Shown here: piece by piece, positions 6,993 through 16,655 of the stretch
Numbering within the stretch: position 1 is the stretch's first letter
Layout: each line of letters begins with the position of its first letter
NCBI GenBank assembly: GCA_005793375.1
Contig: SXSK01000201.1
Coordinates: forward strand, 1 to 36,416
Direction: 5' to 3'
From: Verrucomicrobiales bacterium
GTDB taxonomy: Bacteria; Verrucomicrobiota; Verrucomicrobiia; Limisphaerales; UBA9464
DNA: 36,416 bases
Position numbers and translations under genes: made by a program
The notes under the pieces: model-generated
What the model saw: the letters and a program-made list of their open reading frames with translations, nothing else
Told to the model about the DNA's origin: nothing
Database searches by the model: none

Positions 6993-9900
6993 ATGAAACG
7001 ACTTTTTTCCGGCGCTTCCAGGTCTCTCTCATGGAGGATGACCCAGCTTGGAGTCTTACTGGCAACCGCCGCTTACTGGTTGGCATGCCGGCCCAACTCG
7101 CGACCTGACGACGGCGTCCAATTGCTGCTCTCCAGCGTCGAGATTCGTCCCGACTCCACCTTTGAACTGCGGTTTCCGTGGCCGGTGATTTCACCGGACC
7201 AAATTGGTCGCCCAATCGCGGCGCCGCCACTGCGTATCGAACCCGAACTCAAGACTGATTTTGTCTGGGTAAGCCGCCGCAGCGGTAAGCTCACGCCACG
7301 CGAGCCTCTTTCGCTCGGAACCCATTATCGGATCTACTTGGAGCCTGGCCTGAAGAATGCCAACGGGGTACCGCTTCCGAAGCGCCTGCTTCGCGAGGTT
7401 TCAACACCCAAGTTCGGGATCACGACCTGCGAGGTTTCGTACTGGGATACCAACGACATTCCTATTCTGCCGGAAATTCATTTGGTTCTGAATGCGGCAG
7501 TGACGTCGCAAGAGCTGTTGCGTCACGCAACGTTTCGACGCACCGGAACCAAACAATTCGTGCCGGCACGTCTCGTGGAGCCAGCCGACGTCCCGAACTC
7601 ACCAGCGGAACGTATTACGGTTTCGCCCATACCCCTTCATCGGGAGAGGACGTGGCGAGAGCAATTCGGCATGAACCGGACCGAGCAACGAGCCGCAGTG
7701 CAACCCGCCGAAACCAAGGAAGACTTGGATCTCGCCACGGGGTCTTATCGATTGGCGCCTGCACTGCCACTGCCGCACGGTGACGGATGGTACTTCGTGA
7801 TTGGGAGCGGACTAAAGTCTTCGGAATCCCCCAAGGCGCTGGCGGAATCCTACGTCAAGCCGCTTGGCTCGGTTCGACCCTTTGAGTTGCGCCCCATTGA
7901 GGCCGATTCGTCGGCGACGATTGGGCGCAACCTGCGATTCCATTTCACCAAGTCGATTCCAGCATCGATAGCGCCCGACGATTGGAGGCGGTGGATCCAC
8001 ATCGACCCACCGGTAACCAACGTGACAGCTTCCACTACAAGGAACGAACTCCGACTCGCAGGCGGTTTCAACCTGAACACTCGCTACACCATTCGAGTTG
8101 ATCCTGGACTCCCTTCCTCCCAAAACCAAACCCTTGCCCAAGGCGTGCGACAAACCGTCGAATTCCAGCCGATGGAACCTCACCTTTGGTTTCCAACCTT
8201 TGAGACCGCCCAACTCGCCGCTGGCCACCGTGCGGTTCCGATTCAACGCATCAATGTGAATCGATTCCGGGTCCGCGCCAAACGCCTGGATGAACACACC
8301 CTGATTCATGCACTGCGCGCCTATGATCGCTACTTGGGCCGGATCCATCCCGGTGCACCACTGGACTTCAACGCACTAGCCGGGCGAACGATTTTCGAAC
8401 GGGAATGGACGTTTCAAACGAGCGTGGATGAACTGGCCGAATTGGAATTGAGTTGGGATGAAATCCTGGGAGGGCCAAAAACAGGACCGGTCTTCCTAGC
8501 CGCGGAACCAGCCAACCTCACTAACTCAATGTGGTACCAGTCACGGTGGGATGCAGGTCCGCAGGCACTCGTGCAACTAACGGACCTTGGGCTAGCCTGG
8601 AAATCCACCTCCGGTGGCGTTCATGCCTGGGTTTTTTCACACCAGACCGCCCGGGGTGTCCCGGGGGTTAGACTCAGGCTGGCGAGCGCCGAGAACGAGT
8701 TTCTAACCGAAGCCCTAACGGATGCCGCCGGTATGGCACAACTCACCCGGGCGACGAATGCGCTCTGGCTGCTGGCCCAATACCAGCAGGATCTCCACGC
8801 TGTCGAGTTGGGCACCCATGACGTCCCGTTATGGTCGTTTCGGTTGCCGTGGAACCCAACCATCTGGGGCGAAAGTTCCAACCAATCGAAACCGCAGATC
8901 CAAGTACTCAGTGACCGGACTTGGTATCGAGCGAGTGAGCCCATCCACCTGAAAGGACTGGTTCGAACCTGGCGCCAGGATCAGTGGCAATTCCCCGACC
9001 AATCCACGGCGTCGCTCCGACTGGTGGATCCACGGGGCGATGTCCAGGTTCTCACCAATGTACCCATTTCATCCACCGGATCGTTCCAACTCAGCCTCAC
9101 TGCCCCCAACCGCCCTCGCGGATCGTATCAGCTACAGGCCACAGTCGGTGAGGAAACCGTCATTCATCCCCTTCGCGTGGCCGACTTCCAAGCTGCCCCT
9201 TTTGAAGTCACCCTGGACACTGCCCATTCCTATTCAGCCGATTCCGTGATTCAGATTCCGGTGCAAGCCCGATATCTGCACGGAGAATCTCTGCAAGGCG
9301 CAAGAATGCGCTGGAGAGCGGAAACCCATCCCACTTCCTTTCGCCCGGCTGACTGGGATGGATTTGAATTCGGCATGGAGGAAAGGCTGGAGGAGGGATC
9401 CCATGAGTTCGTCGAGTTCCTGGGAGACGATGGGGCTGAACGTCTGCTGACCCCAACCAACGGACTGGTCCGTCTTCAAGTTCAAGCGCCTAAAGAAACC
9501 CCTCAACCTGTCCAGACTCAACTCCATGTGGAGGTCATCGACTTGAATGATGTCCTCATCTCCAAACGAGCCGAGTTCCTGATCCATCCCAGCGCCTTCT
9601 ATCTCGGGTTCCGCTGGAAAGATGGCGTTGAATCGGTGCTAGCACCAGGCGCTCCACTTCAACTCGAAGTCGCCGCCGTCGCACCCGATGGAACCACTCA
9701 TCAGCATCCGGTCGAGGTAACCGCCTCGCTCAAGCAAATCCTTTGGGAAACAGTTCGAGTCCAAGGAGCCGGTTGCACCATGGATTATGTGAGCAAGTCT
9801 CGCGTGGTGCCGATCGAAGAATTCACATTCGAGCTCGCACCCGCGCCTGTACCCGCGGGCGATTCGCTCTCTTCGAGACCTGCGGTGGAACCTCGCCGCC

Positions 9901-12776
9901 CCACAATGATGCGGGACTCAGGCGCTTTGGCCACCTTCCGCCCCGTGAACACGGCAGGACGTTATCGCATCGAACTGCGCGCCCGGGATTCCGCAGGGAA
10001 CCCGATTTTGTCCACGCACACGTTTTACGTGAGCGGCGATGTCAACGTCGCTTGGAATCACAAAAATGGCAGTCAGATGGAACTGATTCCCCATCGCGAG
10101 AGTTATGAGGTCGGGGACACCGCCGAGGTCTTAATTAAAGCACCCTTTCCAGGAACGGTCTGGGTAACCGTCGAACGCGAGGGTGTCCGACGCAGTTTCA
10201 CCAGGCTTCTCAAGAGCAATGCCGATACCGTTGAAGTCCCGATCCTACCTGGCGATGCCCCGAATGTTTACCTCTCGGCCACGCTAGTGCGAGGAAGCGA
10301 CACCAGCAAACGGGAACACCCCATGCCGGAGTGGCGGCTAGGTTATTGTCAACTGGAAGTACGGCAACCCGAGAACCATCTCCAACTCGCCGTAACAGCC
10401 AACCCGGCGGAAGTGCAACCCGGAGGCACCGTTCACGTCGAGGTTGCTGTCACCCGCCCCGCATCTCGACGACTCACCAATTCAATCCCCGTCGCCCGTG
10501 CCGAAGTCACTCTCTATGCCGTCGATGAAGGCGTTCTACAATTGTCCGGCGACATAGTCCCTGACCCCTGGGCCTTCTTCAATCAACCGCGACCCCTCCA
10601 GGTTGGGACCGGCCATTCGCTGAATCGATTGCTTCCAGAAAACCCAACGCTGCTGGATTATCACAACAAAGGAGCCGTCATCGGTGGCGGCGGCAAGGAA
10701 CATGGGGCATTCCTTCGTGAGGATTTTCGCCCATGCGCTTTTTGGGTCGCGGATCTCCAATCAGGTCCTGACGGCCGCGTCTCAGCTCAATTCCAAGTCC
10801 CGGATAGTCTCTCCAGTTTTCGTGTCGTCGCTCTCGCCACGGAAGGCCCCACAAGGTTCGGCCACGGCTCAACGGCGTTCACGGTCAACAAATCTGTCAT
10901 GCTCCAGCCAACGGTGCCGCCGTTCACCCATCTGGGCGACGAACTCCGAGCTCGAGCCCTGATTTTCAATCGTACCACCCAAGCCATGCAGGTCGCCGTG
11001 TCCTTGCAACTCGACGACAAAGCGCGTGGAGCCCGCTCTCCTACCAACATCCACAATGGCCTTCGCCAAAATGTCCACGTCGAACCTAAAAGCGCTTCCT
11101 CGGTGTTCTTCGATGTGGCGCTTCAGGGAGTGGGTGAGTCCAAGTGGCAATGGTCAGCGACTCCCCAGGACATCCCCGCCTCGGGTGCTGTCGATCGGGT
11201 GATTTCAAAGACCCGGGTAGCCGAACCGCTGCCAATGGAGCGGGAGGTGCTCGCGCTCCGCACAGATGTCACTGAAACCAATTTGCTGGGGCTGGTGGAT
11301 CCGCGGCTTTTGGAATCAGAAAGTCAGTGGACCATCCGTGTCTCGAATTCGTTACTCGGGGAGCTCGGTGAGAGCGTGGAACAACTGCTCCACTATCCTT
11401 ATGGATGCGTGGAACAAACCAGTTCCAGCCTGTTGCCCTGGCTGCTGTTCAGTGACGCTTCTGACCTGCTCCCGGGTTTGGAGCAGAACCCGGCCAAGGT
11501 CGCCGCCGCCATTCAGGAGGGCATCACCCGATTGTTTGCTATGCAAACCAGTTCCGGTGGATTGGGCTATTGGCCGGGAGACAGCAACCCACTGTTCTGG
11601 GGGAGTGCCTACGCCGCCTGGGTACTGAGCCACGCCCGGGATCACTCGATCAATTTGCCTGAGGTTCCGTGGAACCGATTGCTGGAGTATCTCTCACGAC
11701 AACTGCGACAGCGCGTGCACAAGGATCATTCCGCCTCCTGCCTAGCCCTGTACGCTCTCGCCCGATCCGGGCGTACCGAGCCCGCATGGTTCGATGTCCT
11801 CTCGCGCGAACGAGAGCGCCAAACACTGAACCTGGAACAACGCGCCCTCACCGTCCTCGCCATGTTCCACTCCGGAAATTCACCAGGTACAGCCGCCGCC
11901 GAATGGCTCGCGCCAGATCGATCTTCCACCAATCTCTCGCGATGGTTCGGTTCAGAGGATCGCACAGAGGCACTCCTGCTGATGGCTTGGGCAAGAACGG
12001 ATCCTGCGTCATCCCACCTCGCTGCAAAAGTCCAGTCACTACTCGACCGCCGCCACGGTGGTCAGTGGGGAACCACCCAGGGAAACGCTTGGGCGCTCTA
12101 CGCATTGTCCGGGCTGAGCTCCAGTGGGCGATCGCCAGAAGCCTGTTCTGGTTCCGTCGAAGTTGCCTCGACTCGATGGAACTTCGCTCTCCCAGACCGA
12201 CCCGCCGCTGCCACCCATACGCTGACGATCCCTCGCGGCGCAGCCAGAGTTCCTGTCTCCCTCCGCAATCCCCAGCGCCGTCCTCTCCTCGTCCAGATCG
12301 CTGTCGCTTCACGACCTGTCTGGAATCCCCAGGGAACTGCGGCGGTGAACCAAGGATTTGGAATCGAACGTTCCTATCAGCGCCTCGACAGCCAGAATAT
12401 CACTCACCCCGCAACTGGCTTGAAAGTCGGCGATCGCGTGCTCGTGACCCTGAAGATATCGGCAGACACGGATGCCAACTGGGTGGCCATTGAAGACCCG
12501 CTGCCTGCGTTACTTGAAGTCGCGCGACTTCATCCGGGTGAAACAGGTCGAATAAGTTCCGCACATCAAAAATGGACCGGAGATTTTGAAGAAATTCGAA
12601 ATAACCGCGTCCGATTCTTTCGTAACGAGTTACCAGCCGACGATTACGAAATACGGTACATCGCCCGGGTACGTGGTGTTGGCACGGTTGCGGCGCCGCC
12701 CGCGCGTATCGAAGCCATGTATGAACCTCAACGCCGCGGCAGCTCAACAGCGACGACCCTTCAGGTCCGCGAATGA
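6993..12776 (+). CDS. Bacterial alpha-2-macroglobulin family lipoprotein (YfhM-like) with thioester
   Basis: 1927-residue periplasmic protease trap. The N-terminus has a long hydrophobic signal ending in AYWLAC, giving a lipid-anchored Cys32; the lipobox is slightly atypical (Trp at -3). An Ig-like domain follows, then a series of macroglobulin domains. The A2M region begins near residue 1250 (PDGRVSAQFQVPDSLSSFRVVA). The thioester motif CVEQ is at 1472-1475 within PYGCVEQTSS and opens the thioester domain (helical repeats such as GGLGYWPGD and ALYALARSG). A C-terminal receptor-like domain ends the protein. In characterised homologues a foreign protease cuts a bait region and the thioester then traps it covalently. 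Length and motif order fit the intact family. The stop overlaps the start of pbpC by four bases, the standard partnership for this family. Confidence 0.93.
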   Translation: MKRLFSGASRSLSWRMTQLGVLLATAAYWLACRPNSRPDDGVQLLLSSVEIRPDSTFELRFPWPVISPDQIGRPIAAPPLRIEPELKTDFVWVSRRSGKLTPREPLSLGTHYRIYLEPGLKNANGVPLPKRLLREVSTPKFGITTCEVSYWDTNDIPILPEIHLVLNAAVTSQELLRHATFRRTGTKQFVPARLVEPADVPNSPAERITVSPIPLHRERTWREQFGMNRTEQRAAVQPAETKEDLDLATGSYRLAPALPLPHGDGWYFVIGSGLKSSESPKALAESYVKPLGSVRPFELRPIEADSSATIGRNLRFHFTKSIPASIAPDDWRRWIHIDPPVTNVTASTTRNELRLAGGFNLNTRYTIRVDPGLPSSQNQTLAQGVRQTVEFQPMEPHLWFPTFETAQLAAGHRAVPIQRINVNRFRVRAKRLDEHTLIHALRAYDRYLGRIHPGAPLDFNALAGRTIFEREWTFQTSVDELAELELSWDEILGGPKTGPVFLAAEPANLTNSMWYQSRWDAGPQALVQLTDLGLAWKSTSGGVHAWVFSHQTARGVPGVRLRLASAENEFLTEALTDAAGMAQLTRATNALWLLAQYQQDLHAVELGTHDVPLWSFRLPWNPTIWGESSNQSKPQIQVLSDRTWYRASEPIHLKGLVRTWRQDQWQFPDQSTASLRLVDPRGDVQVLTNVPISSTGSFQLSLTAPNRPRGSYQLQATVGEETVIHPLRVADFQAAPFEVTLDTAHSYSADSVIQIPVQARYLHGESLQGARMRWRAETHPTSFRPADWDGFEFGMEERLEEGSHEFVEFLGDDGAERLLTPTNGLVRLQVQAPKETPQPVQTQLHVEVIDLNDVLISKRAEFLIHPSAFYLGFRWKDGVESVLAPGAPLQLEVAAVAPDGTTHQHPVEVTASLKQILWETVRVQGAGCTMDYVSKSRVVPIEEFTFELAPAPVPAGDSLSSRPAVEPRRPTMMRDSGALATFRPVNTAGRYRIELRARDSAGNPILSTHTFYVSGDVNVAWNHKNGSQMELIPHRESYEVGDTAEVLIKAPFPGTVWVTVEREGVRRSFTRLLKSNADTVEVPILPGDAPNVYLSATLVRGSDTSKREHPMPEWRLGYCQLEVRQPENHLQLAVTANPAEVQPGGTVHVEVAVTRPASRRLTNSIPVARAEVTLYAVDEGVLQLSGDIVPDPWAFFNQPRPLQVGTGHSLNRLLPENPTLLDYHNKGAVIGGGGKEHGAFLREDFRPCAFWVADLQSGPDGRVSAQFQVPDSLSSFRVVALATEGPTRFGHGSTAFTVNKSVMLQPTVPPFTHLGDELRARALIFNRTTQAMQVAVSLQLDDKARGARSPTNIHNGLRQNVHVEPKSASSVFFDVALQGVGESKWQWSATPQDIPASGAVDRVISKTRVAEPLPMEREVLALRTDVTETNLLGLVDPRLLESESQWTIRVSNSLLGELGESVEQLLHYPYGCVEQTSSSLLPWLLFSDASDLLPGLEQNPAKVAAAIQEGITRLFAMQTSSGGLGYWPGDSNPLFWGSAYAAWVLSHARDHSINLPEVPWNRLLEYLSRQLRQRVHKDHSASCLALYALARSGRTEPAWFDVLSRERERQTLNLEQRALTVLAMFHSGNSPGTAAAEWLAPDRSSTNLSRWFGSEDRTEALLLMAWARTDPASSHLAAKVQSLLDRRHGGQWGTTQGNAWALYALSGLSSSGRSPEACSGSVEVASTRWNFALPDRPAAATHTLTIPRGAARVPVSLRNPQRRPLLVQIAVASRPVWNPQGTAAVNQGFGIERSYQRLDSQNITHPATGLKVGDRVLVTLKISADTDANWVAIEDPLPALLEVARLHPGETGRISSAHQKWTGDFEEIRNNRVRFFRNELPADDYEIRYIARVRGVGTVAAPPARIEAMYEPQRRGSSTATTLQVRE

Positions 12777-15115
12777 ATTGGATCTCAAAACTTCGCATTG
12801 GCATGGGCCACCACCGATACCTGGCGGGTTGGCTCGCTGGTTTTGCGATTCCTGGCTGCGGTATCCTAGTCGCAGGCCTTGTTTTCCTGTACCAACTACC
12901 CCTGCCCCTCGCTCTGTTCCAACCCAGTCCTGGCAGCCTGGAGTTGCTGGATCGCAATGGACATCCACTCCGAACTACACGGAGTGCGACCGGGCAATTT
13001 CATGGCGTTTTGAGCGAGCAACAACTGCCCGCGACGCTCGTTGCGGCAACGCTGGCTGCCGAGGATGCTCGGTTTCATTCTCACAGCGGATTTGATATCC
13101 GCGCTATCCTGCGCGCCTCATGGCAGGCCATCAAGAACCGGCGCATCGTCTCCGGCGCTTCCACCATCACGCAACAGTTGGTCAAATTGTCTCTTCCCCT
13201 CCCGAAACCCTCGCGTCGGAACTGGTTCCGGAAGGCCTCGGAAACCTTCCAGGCCTGGCGTCTTGAAAAACTCTGGTCGAAGGAACAAATCCTCGCGGCT
13301 TACCTAAATCAGCTGGACTACGGCAATTTGAACCACGGAGCCGCCGCCGCCGCTTGGTCATATTTCCGAAAGGTGCCCGAGGATCTGAGCTTGGCCGAAG
13401 CCACCTTCCTCGCAGGAATTCCCCAATCACCCAGTCGTCTGAATCCTCGGCGCAACTTTCCGTCCACGAAAGCCCGGCAAGAATGGATTCTTGGTCGATT
13501 GGAATCCTTGGGTTGGATTTCGCCGACGGAATCCGCCCTCGCCCGACACGAATCCATCCAGTTGGCTCCGCCCGCCAGAACCTTTCTGGCGCCGCATTTT
13601 TCGGAGTTAGTTCTCCAGCAGGATCTCCCGGTGCAAGAAGGGCGACTTCGCACCACACTCGACCTCCAGCTCAACACCTTTTGCGAACAAACCTTGGTGA
13701 ATCACCTGGCTCGACTCCGCGAGAAAAACGTTCGGAATGGGGCCATTGTCGTTCTTGAAAATGCCACGGGCGACGTGATGGCACTCGTCGGTTCTGAGGA
13801 TTATTTCCATCCAAATCATGGCCAGGTAAATGGGGCCACCGCCCCCCGTTCCGCGGGCTCCACGCTCAAACCATTCACCTATCGCCTGGCCTTCACGCTT
13901 GGATCTACCCCAGCATCCTTAGCCGCCGATGTTCCCACGGAGTACGCCACGGCAACCGGCTTGTATCGACCCCAGAACTATGGACGTCACTTTCGAGGCC
14001 CGGTCCCGTATCGGGACGCTCTTGCCAATTCACTCAATGTTCCAGCGGTTCGGGTCTTGGATTCCATCGGCGGACCAGACGTCCTGATGACGGACCTGAA
14101 GCAACGAGGTTTTACCACACTCACCCGATCGCCTTCGGAATACGGACTCGGCCTCACGTTGGGAAATGCCGAGGTGACCTTGCTCGAACTCGCCAATGGC
14201 TACGCGTCGCTGGCACGACTCGGTGATTGGAAACCTATTAGACTCTGGACCCATCCCCTCCCCCAAACCAATCCGCCATGCGCCTCGACCCTATCGCCAC
14301 GACAGCGTCTTGCCGGTTGGTGGATTGCCGACGTTTTATCCGACAACCGCGCGCGAGCTCGAGAGTTTGGATTCGATTCCCCACTTCATCTAAGTTTTCC
14401 CGTGGCCTGCAAAACCGGCACCAGTACCGATTATCGGGATAATTGGGCTGTGGGTTATACACCGGAATTCACTGTCGCCGTCTGGGTGGGCAACTTTGAT
14501 GGCACACCCATGCAGGGGATCTCCGGTGTGACCGGTGCTGCGCCCATTCTTCAGGATATCTGGGAACACCTGCACCTCGAACGCGGCACCTCCTGGTACG
14601 AACGGCCGAGCAACCTCGTGTCCGTGGCCATCCACCCTGTGACGGGCAAACGGATTTCAGCCGTCAAACATTCCATCCAGAGCACTCAATCGTCGGAAAT
14701 CTTGGAATGGCTGCCACCAGATTTACTGCCTGAAGTTCATACCCCCAAGGATCGGGATATCCGAGGACGAATCGCCATTGGTCCTGAGTTCAAGGCATGG
14801 CTGGCAGACGAAGGGCGACATCATCAATCGGAATGGTTCATTTCGACGTCGATAGAGCCCTTCTCGAACCCGCTTCGCGTGATCTCACCTCACGAAGGGA
14901 TTCGCTATTTCGTGGATGCCGATTTGCCCGCGGATTCGCAGCGCCTACACCTCCAGGCCTCGTTACCCTGTGACTGGAGTTGCGAAACGCTTCGGTGCAC
15001 CCGAATAGGCGACATCGACGTCGCAGAATTGCGGCAAGGCCGACATCGGCTGATCGCACGCCACCCAGCAACCGGATCTACAGTTGAACGTTGGATCGAC
15101 GTGAGTCGCTATTGA
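12773..15115 (+). CDS. pbpC: Penicillin-binding protein 1C, bifunctional peptidoglycan synthase
   Basis: 780 residues with one N-terminal membrane helix (~residues 18-42). The family-51 glycosyltransferase domain spans ~70-250 and shows EDARFHSHSGFD (catalytic Glu97), GASTITQQL and KEQILAAYLNQLDYGN. The transpeptidase domain spans ~300-590 with SxxK (STLK, Ser363/Lys366), SxN (SLN, 420-422) and KTGTS (547-551). The last ~150 residues match the C-terminal domain typical of PBP1C. All catalytic motifs are present, so it should be active. It starts inside the stop of the alpha-2-macroglobulin gene (ATGA), so the two are translationally coupled. This agrees with the proposed role of the pair: trapping invading proteases while repairing breached wall. 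Confidence 0.95.
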   Translation: MNWISKLRIGMGHHRYLAGWLAGFAIPGCGILVAGLVFLYQLPLPLALFQPSPGSLELLDRNGHPLRTTRSATGQFHGVLSEQQLPATLVAATLAAEDARFHSHSGFDIRAILRASWQAIKNRRIVSGASTITQQLVKLSLPLPKPSRRNWFRKASETFQAWRLEKLWSKEQILAAYLNQLDYGNLNHGAAAAAWSYFRKVPEDLSLAEATFLAGIPQSPSRLNPRRNFPSTKARQEWILGRLESLGWISPTESALARHESIQLAPPARTFLAPHFSELVLQQDLPVQEGRLRTTLDLQLNTFCEQTLVNHLARLREKNVRNGAIVVLENATGDVMALVGSEDYFHPNHGQVNGATAPRSAGSTLKPFTYRLAFTLGSTPASLAADVPTEYATATGLYRPQNYGRHFRGPVPYRDALANSLNVPAVRVLDSIGGPDVLMTDLKQRGFTTLTRSPSEYGLGLTLGNAEVTLLELANGYASLARLGDWKPIRLWTHPLPQTNPPCASTLSPRQRLAGWWIADVLSDNRARAREFGFDSPLHLSFPVACKTGTSTDYRDNWAVGYTPEFTVAVWVGNFDGTPMQGISGVTGAAPILQDIWEHLHLERGTSWYERPSNLVSVAIHPVTGKRISAVKHSIQSTQSSEILEWLPPDLLPEVHTPKDRDIRGRIAIGPEFKAWLADEGRHHQSEWFISTSIEPFSNPLRVISPHEGIRYFVDADLPADSQRLHLQASLPCDWSCETLRCTRIGDIDVAELRQGRHRLIARHPATGSTVERWIDVSRY

Positions 15116-15123
15116 TGGTTCCC

Positions 15124-15151
15124 TTTGGAGTGTCGGCAGTCCCCTACCGCT
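15124..15151 (+). repeat. Intergenic hairpin repeat, copy A
   Basis: It begins TTTGGAGTGTCGGCAG, then a four-base loop and CTACCGCT; the CGGCAG/CTACCG arms pair with one mismatch. It matches copies at 24349-24377 and 30764-30797, and faces an inverted copy at 15211-15244. It lies just after the pbpC stop and could also act as a weak plus-strand terminator. Confidence 0.45.
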
Positions 15152-15210
15152 AATTCTCCAAGACTTTCTCTTCGAACATCACTGCCGTCAAAACCGCCGA
15201 CAACGAATCC

Positions 15211-15244
15211 TTAAGAAAGCGGCAGAGGTCTGCCGCGCCAAAAA
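15211..15244 (-). terminator. Hairpin plus T-rich tail downstream of sppA (repeat copy D)
   Basis: Read on the minus strand, a perfect 7-bp stem GCGGCAG/CTGCCGC with loop ACCT is followed by TTTCTTAA. It lies about 20 bases after the sppA stop, a good place for a Rho-independent terminator. The flanks (TTTTTGGCGC before, CTTTCTT after) also match the dispersed repeat seen at 30764-30797, so the terminator appears to be made from a repeat copy. Confidence 0.5.
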
Positions 15245-15255
15245 TGCGGCTTGGA

Positions 15256-16437
15256 TCAGCGAACCAGCGAAGGTGCCACGTAGTAGAGCCGCCCGGGCTG
15301 TAAGGCCTTTGGCAAGTCCAACCCAAGATCCACCCGCACACCGCGGGACTCCGCCTTGCCAAACAATCCGAACAAGTTGCCGAAACTGAATGGCATCTGG
15401 TAGATGACGAGGTTGGCTTCCTCAATGCCGGCTATCTTCTTGGCGCGCTCCACCGCGACATCAAAACCACCCAACTCATCCACGAACCCTTTGTCGTAAG
15501 CCGTCTTACCCGAAAGTATCCGTCCATCCGCCATGGATTCCCAGTCCGCAGCCAAGGGGCGACCCTCATCGTTGTTTCGTTGGGAGGCTTGATTTCGACC
15601 CTCCGCCACCACCGCCTTAAACCGTTGGAACGTTTCGGTGATCATGTCCTGAATCATCGCCTTCTCTTCGACGGTCTCATCCTCGGGACGTTTGTCCGGA
15701 CTCATCATATCCTTGAACTTGCCACTCTTGAAGACAAGGGGACGCACGCCGACCTTGTCCATCAACCCGCGCCAGTTGTAGCTTTGCATGATCACGCCGA
15801 TGCTGCCCGTGATCGTGAGTTCATTGGCAACAATCCAGCGGCACGGTGCACTCACATAGTACCCCCCCGAAGCCGCCACGTTGCCCATCACCGCGACAAC
15901 CGGTTTGGCGGAATCGCCCGTTTGAAATTCCTGAAGCAACCGATAAATATCATCGCTCGCCAGCACTTCACCGCCAGGTGAATCCACTTTGAGGATAACG
16001 GCCTTCACATGCTTGTCATGGGCAGCCCGGTCCAACTGATCGTGGACAAGATCCACCAAAGTAGACCCATCCGGATCCAAGGCTTGACTACTGATAACCC
16101 CATCGATCGAAACAATCGCAATCTTGTCGCGGGTATCGTTGTCCTCAACCACCGCCTCCAACAAATGGTCGCCACTGTGGCGGCCGTGTCGCTGGGTAAC
16201 CATCGAGGCTCCACCGATTGAACCGAGACTCAAGATTAAGTTCCCCAACAAACTGATTCCCAAGGCAATCACTAGTAGAAAGGCTACGATCCGCCACCCA
16301 TTGCTCCGGCGGGGGGGGGGATTGGGAGCAGCCGGCGAAGGCAGCAGCGGCATCGCTCTGGGGGTGGCAGCTACCAATGGGGGAGGCGCCGAGGGTTGGG
16401 AAGACGACGCGAACTCTGGCTGGACGGGATCCTGCAT
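15256..16437 (-). CDS. sppA: Signal peptide peptidase SppA, S49 serine protease
   Basis: 393 residues from ATG 16437; an in-frame ATG at 16515 would add 26 residues of little likeness to the family. A Pro/Ala-rich cytosolic leader (~1-45) precedes one membrane helix (~50-70). The S49 domain shows LKVDSPGGEVLASDDIY, the Ser nucleophile in GNVAASGGYY (Ser190) and the catalytic Lys region VFKSGKFKDMMSP. Length fits the short, single-domain SppA type rather than the ~600-residue E. coli form. It degrades leftover signal peptides in the membrane. The leader contains a run of ten C on the coding strand (16311-16320) encoding Pro-Pro-Pro-Arg, a possible slippage site. It converges with pbpC and diverges from the M50 gene. 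Confidence 0.92.
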   Translation of the reverse strand: MQDPVQPEFASSSQPSAPPPLVAATPRAMPLLPSPAAPNPPPRRSNGWRIVAFLLVIALGISLLGNLILSLGSIGGASMVTQRHGRHSGDHLLEAVVEDNDTRDKIAIVSIDGVISSQALDPDGSTLVDLVHDQLDRAAHDKHVKAVILKVDSPGGEVLASDDIYRLLQEFQTGDSAKPVVAVMGNVAASGGYYVSAPCRWIVANELTITGSIGVIMQSYNWRGLMDKVGVRPLVFKSGKFKDMMSPDKRPEDETVEEKAMIQDMITETFQRFKAVVAEGRNQASQRNNDEGRPLAADWESMADGRILSGKTAYDKGFVDELGGFDVAVERAKKIAGIEEANLVIYQMPFSFGNLFGLFGKAESRGVRVDLGLDLPKALQPGRLYYVAPSLVR

Positions 16438-16530
16438 AAACGTCCGTACCCTAAGGGAGCTCCTCGGATCGGGCAAGCGCAGCAACAACTCAGCCAACAG
16501 TCTCGTGATGAACAAGAACCGCCATGAGAT

Positions 16531-16591
16531 GGAACTTCGGAAGTTCCAACCGCCGAAAGGCGGACCTCCGAACTCCCGCCCCTGCTCGGAG
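16531..16591. repeat. Three tandem hairpins in the sppA/M50 gap
   Basis: Hairpin 1 (16531-16547): perfect 7-bp stem GGAACTT/AAGTTCC with loop CGG. Hairpin 2 (16550-16563): CCGCC/GGCGG closing a GAAA tetraloop when read on the plus strand. Hairpin 3 (16566-16591): CTCCGA/TCGGAG with a 14-base loop. The GNRA-type loop suggests the plus strand is the structured transcript, but these could equally be DNA-level repeats. Confidence 0.45.
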
Positions 16592-16655
16592 TCCCACGTT
16601 TAGGCGGCTCCAACGCAACCCGAAGCCAAATGAAAAAGACTGCAAGCCAGTCCAT

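Noticed and set aside
11669-12493. Plus-strand open frame of about 274 codons
   Set aside because: It is a different frame inside the thioester and C-terminal domains of the alpha-2-macroglobulin gene, and is Arg/Pro/Ser-rich without motifs.
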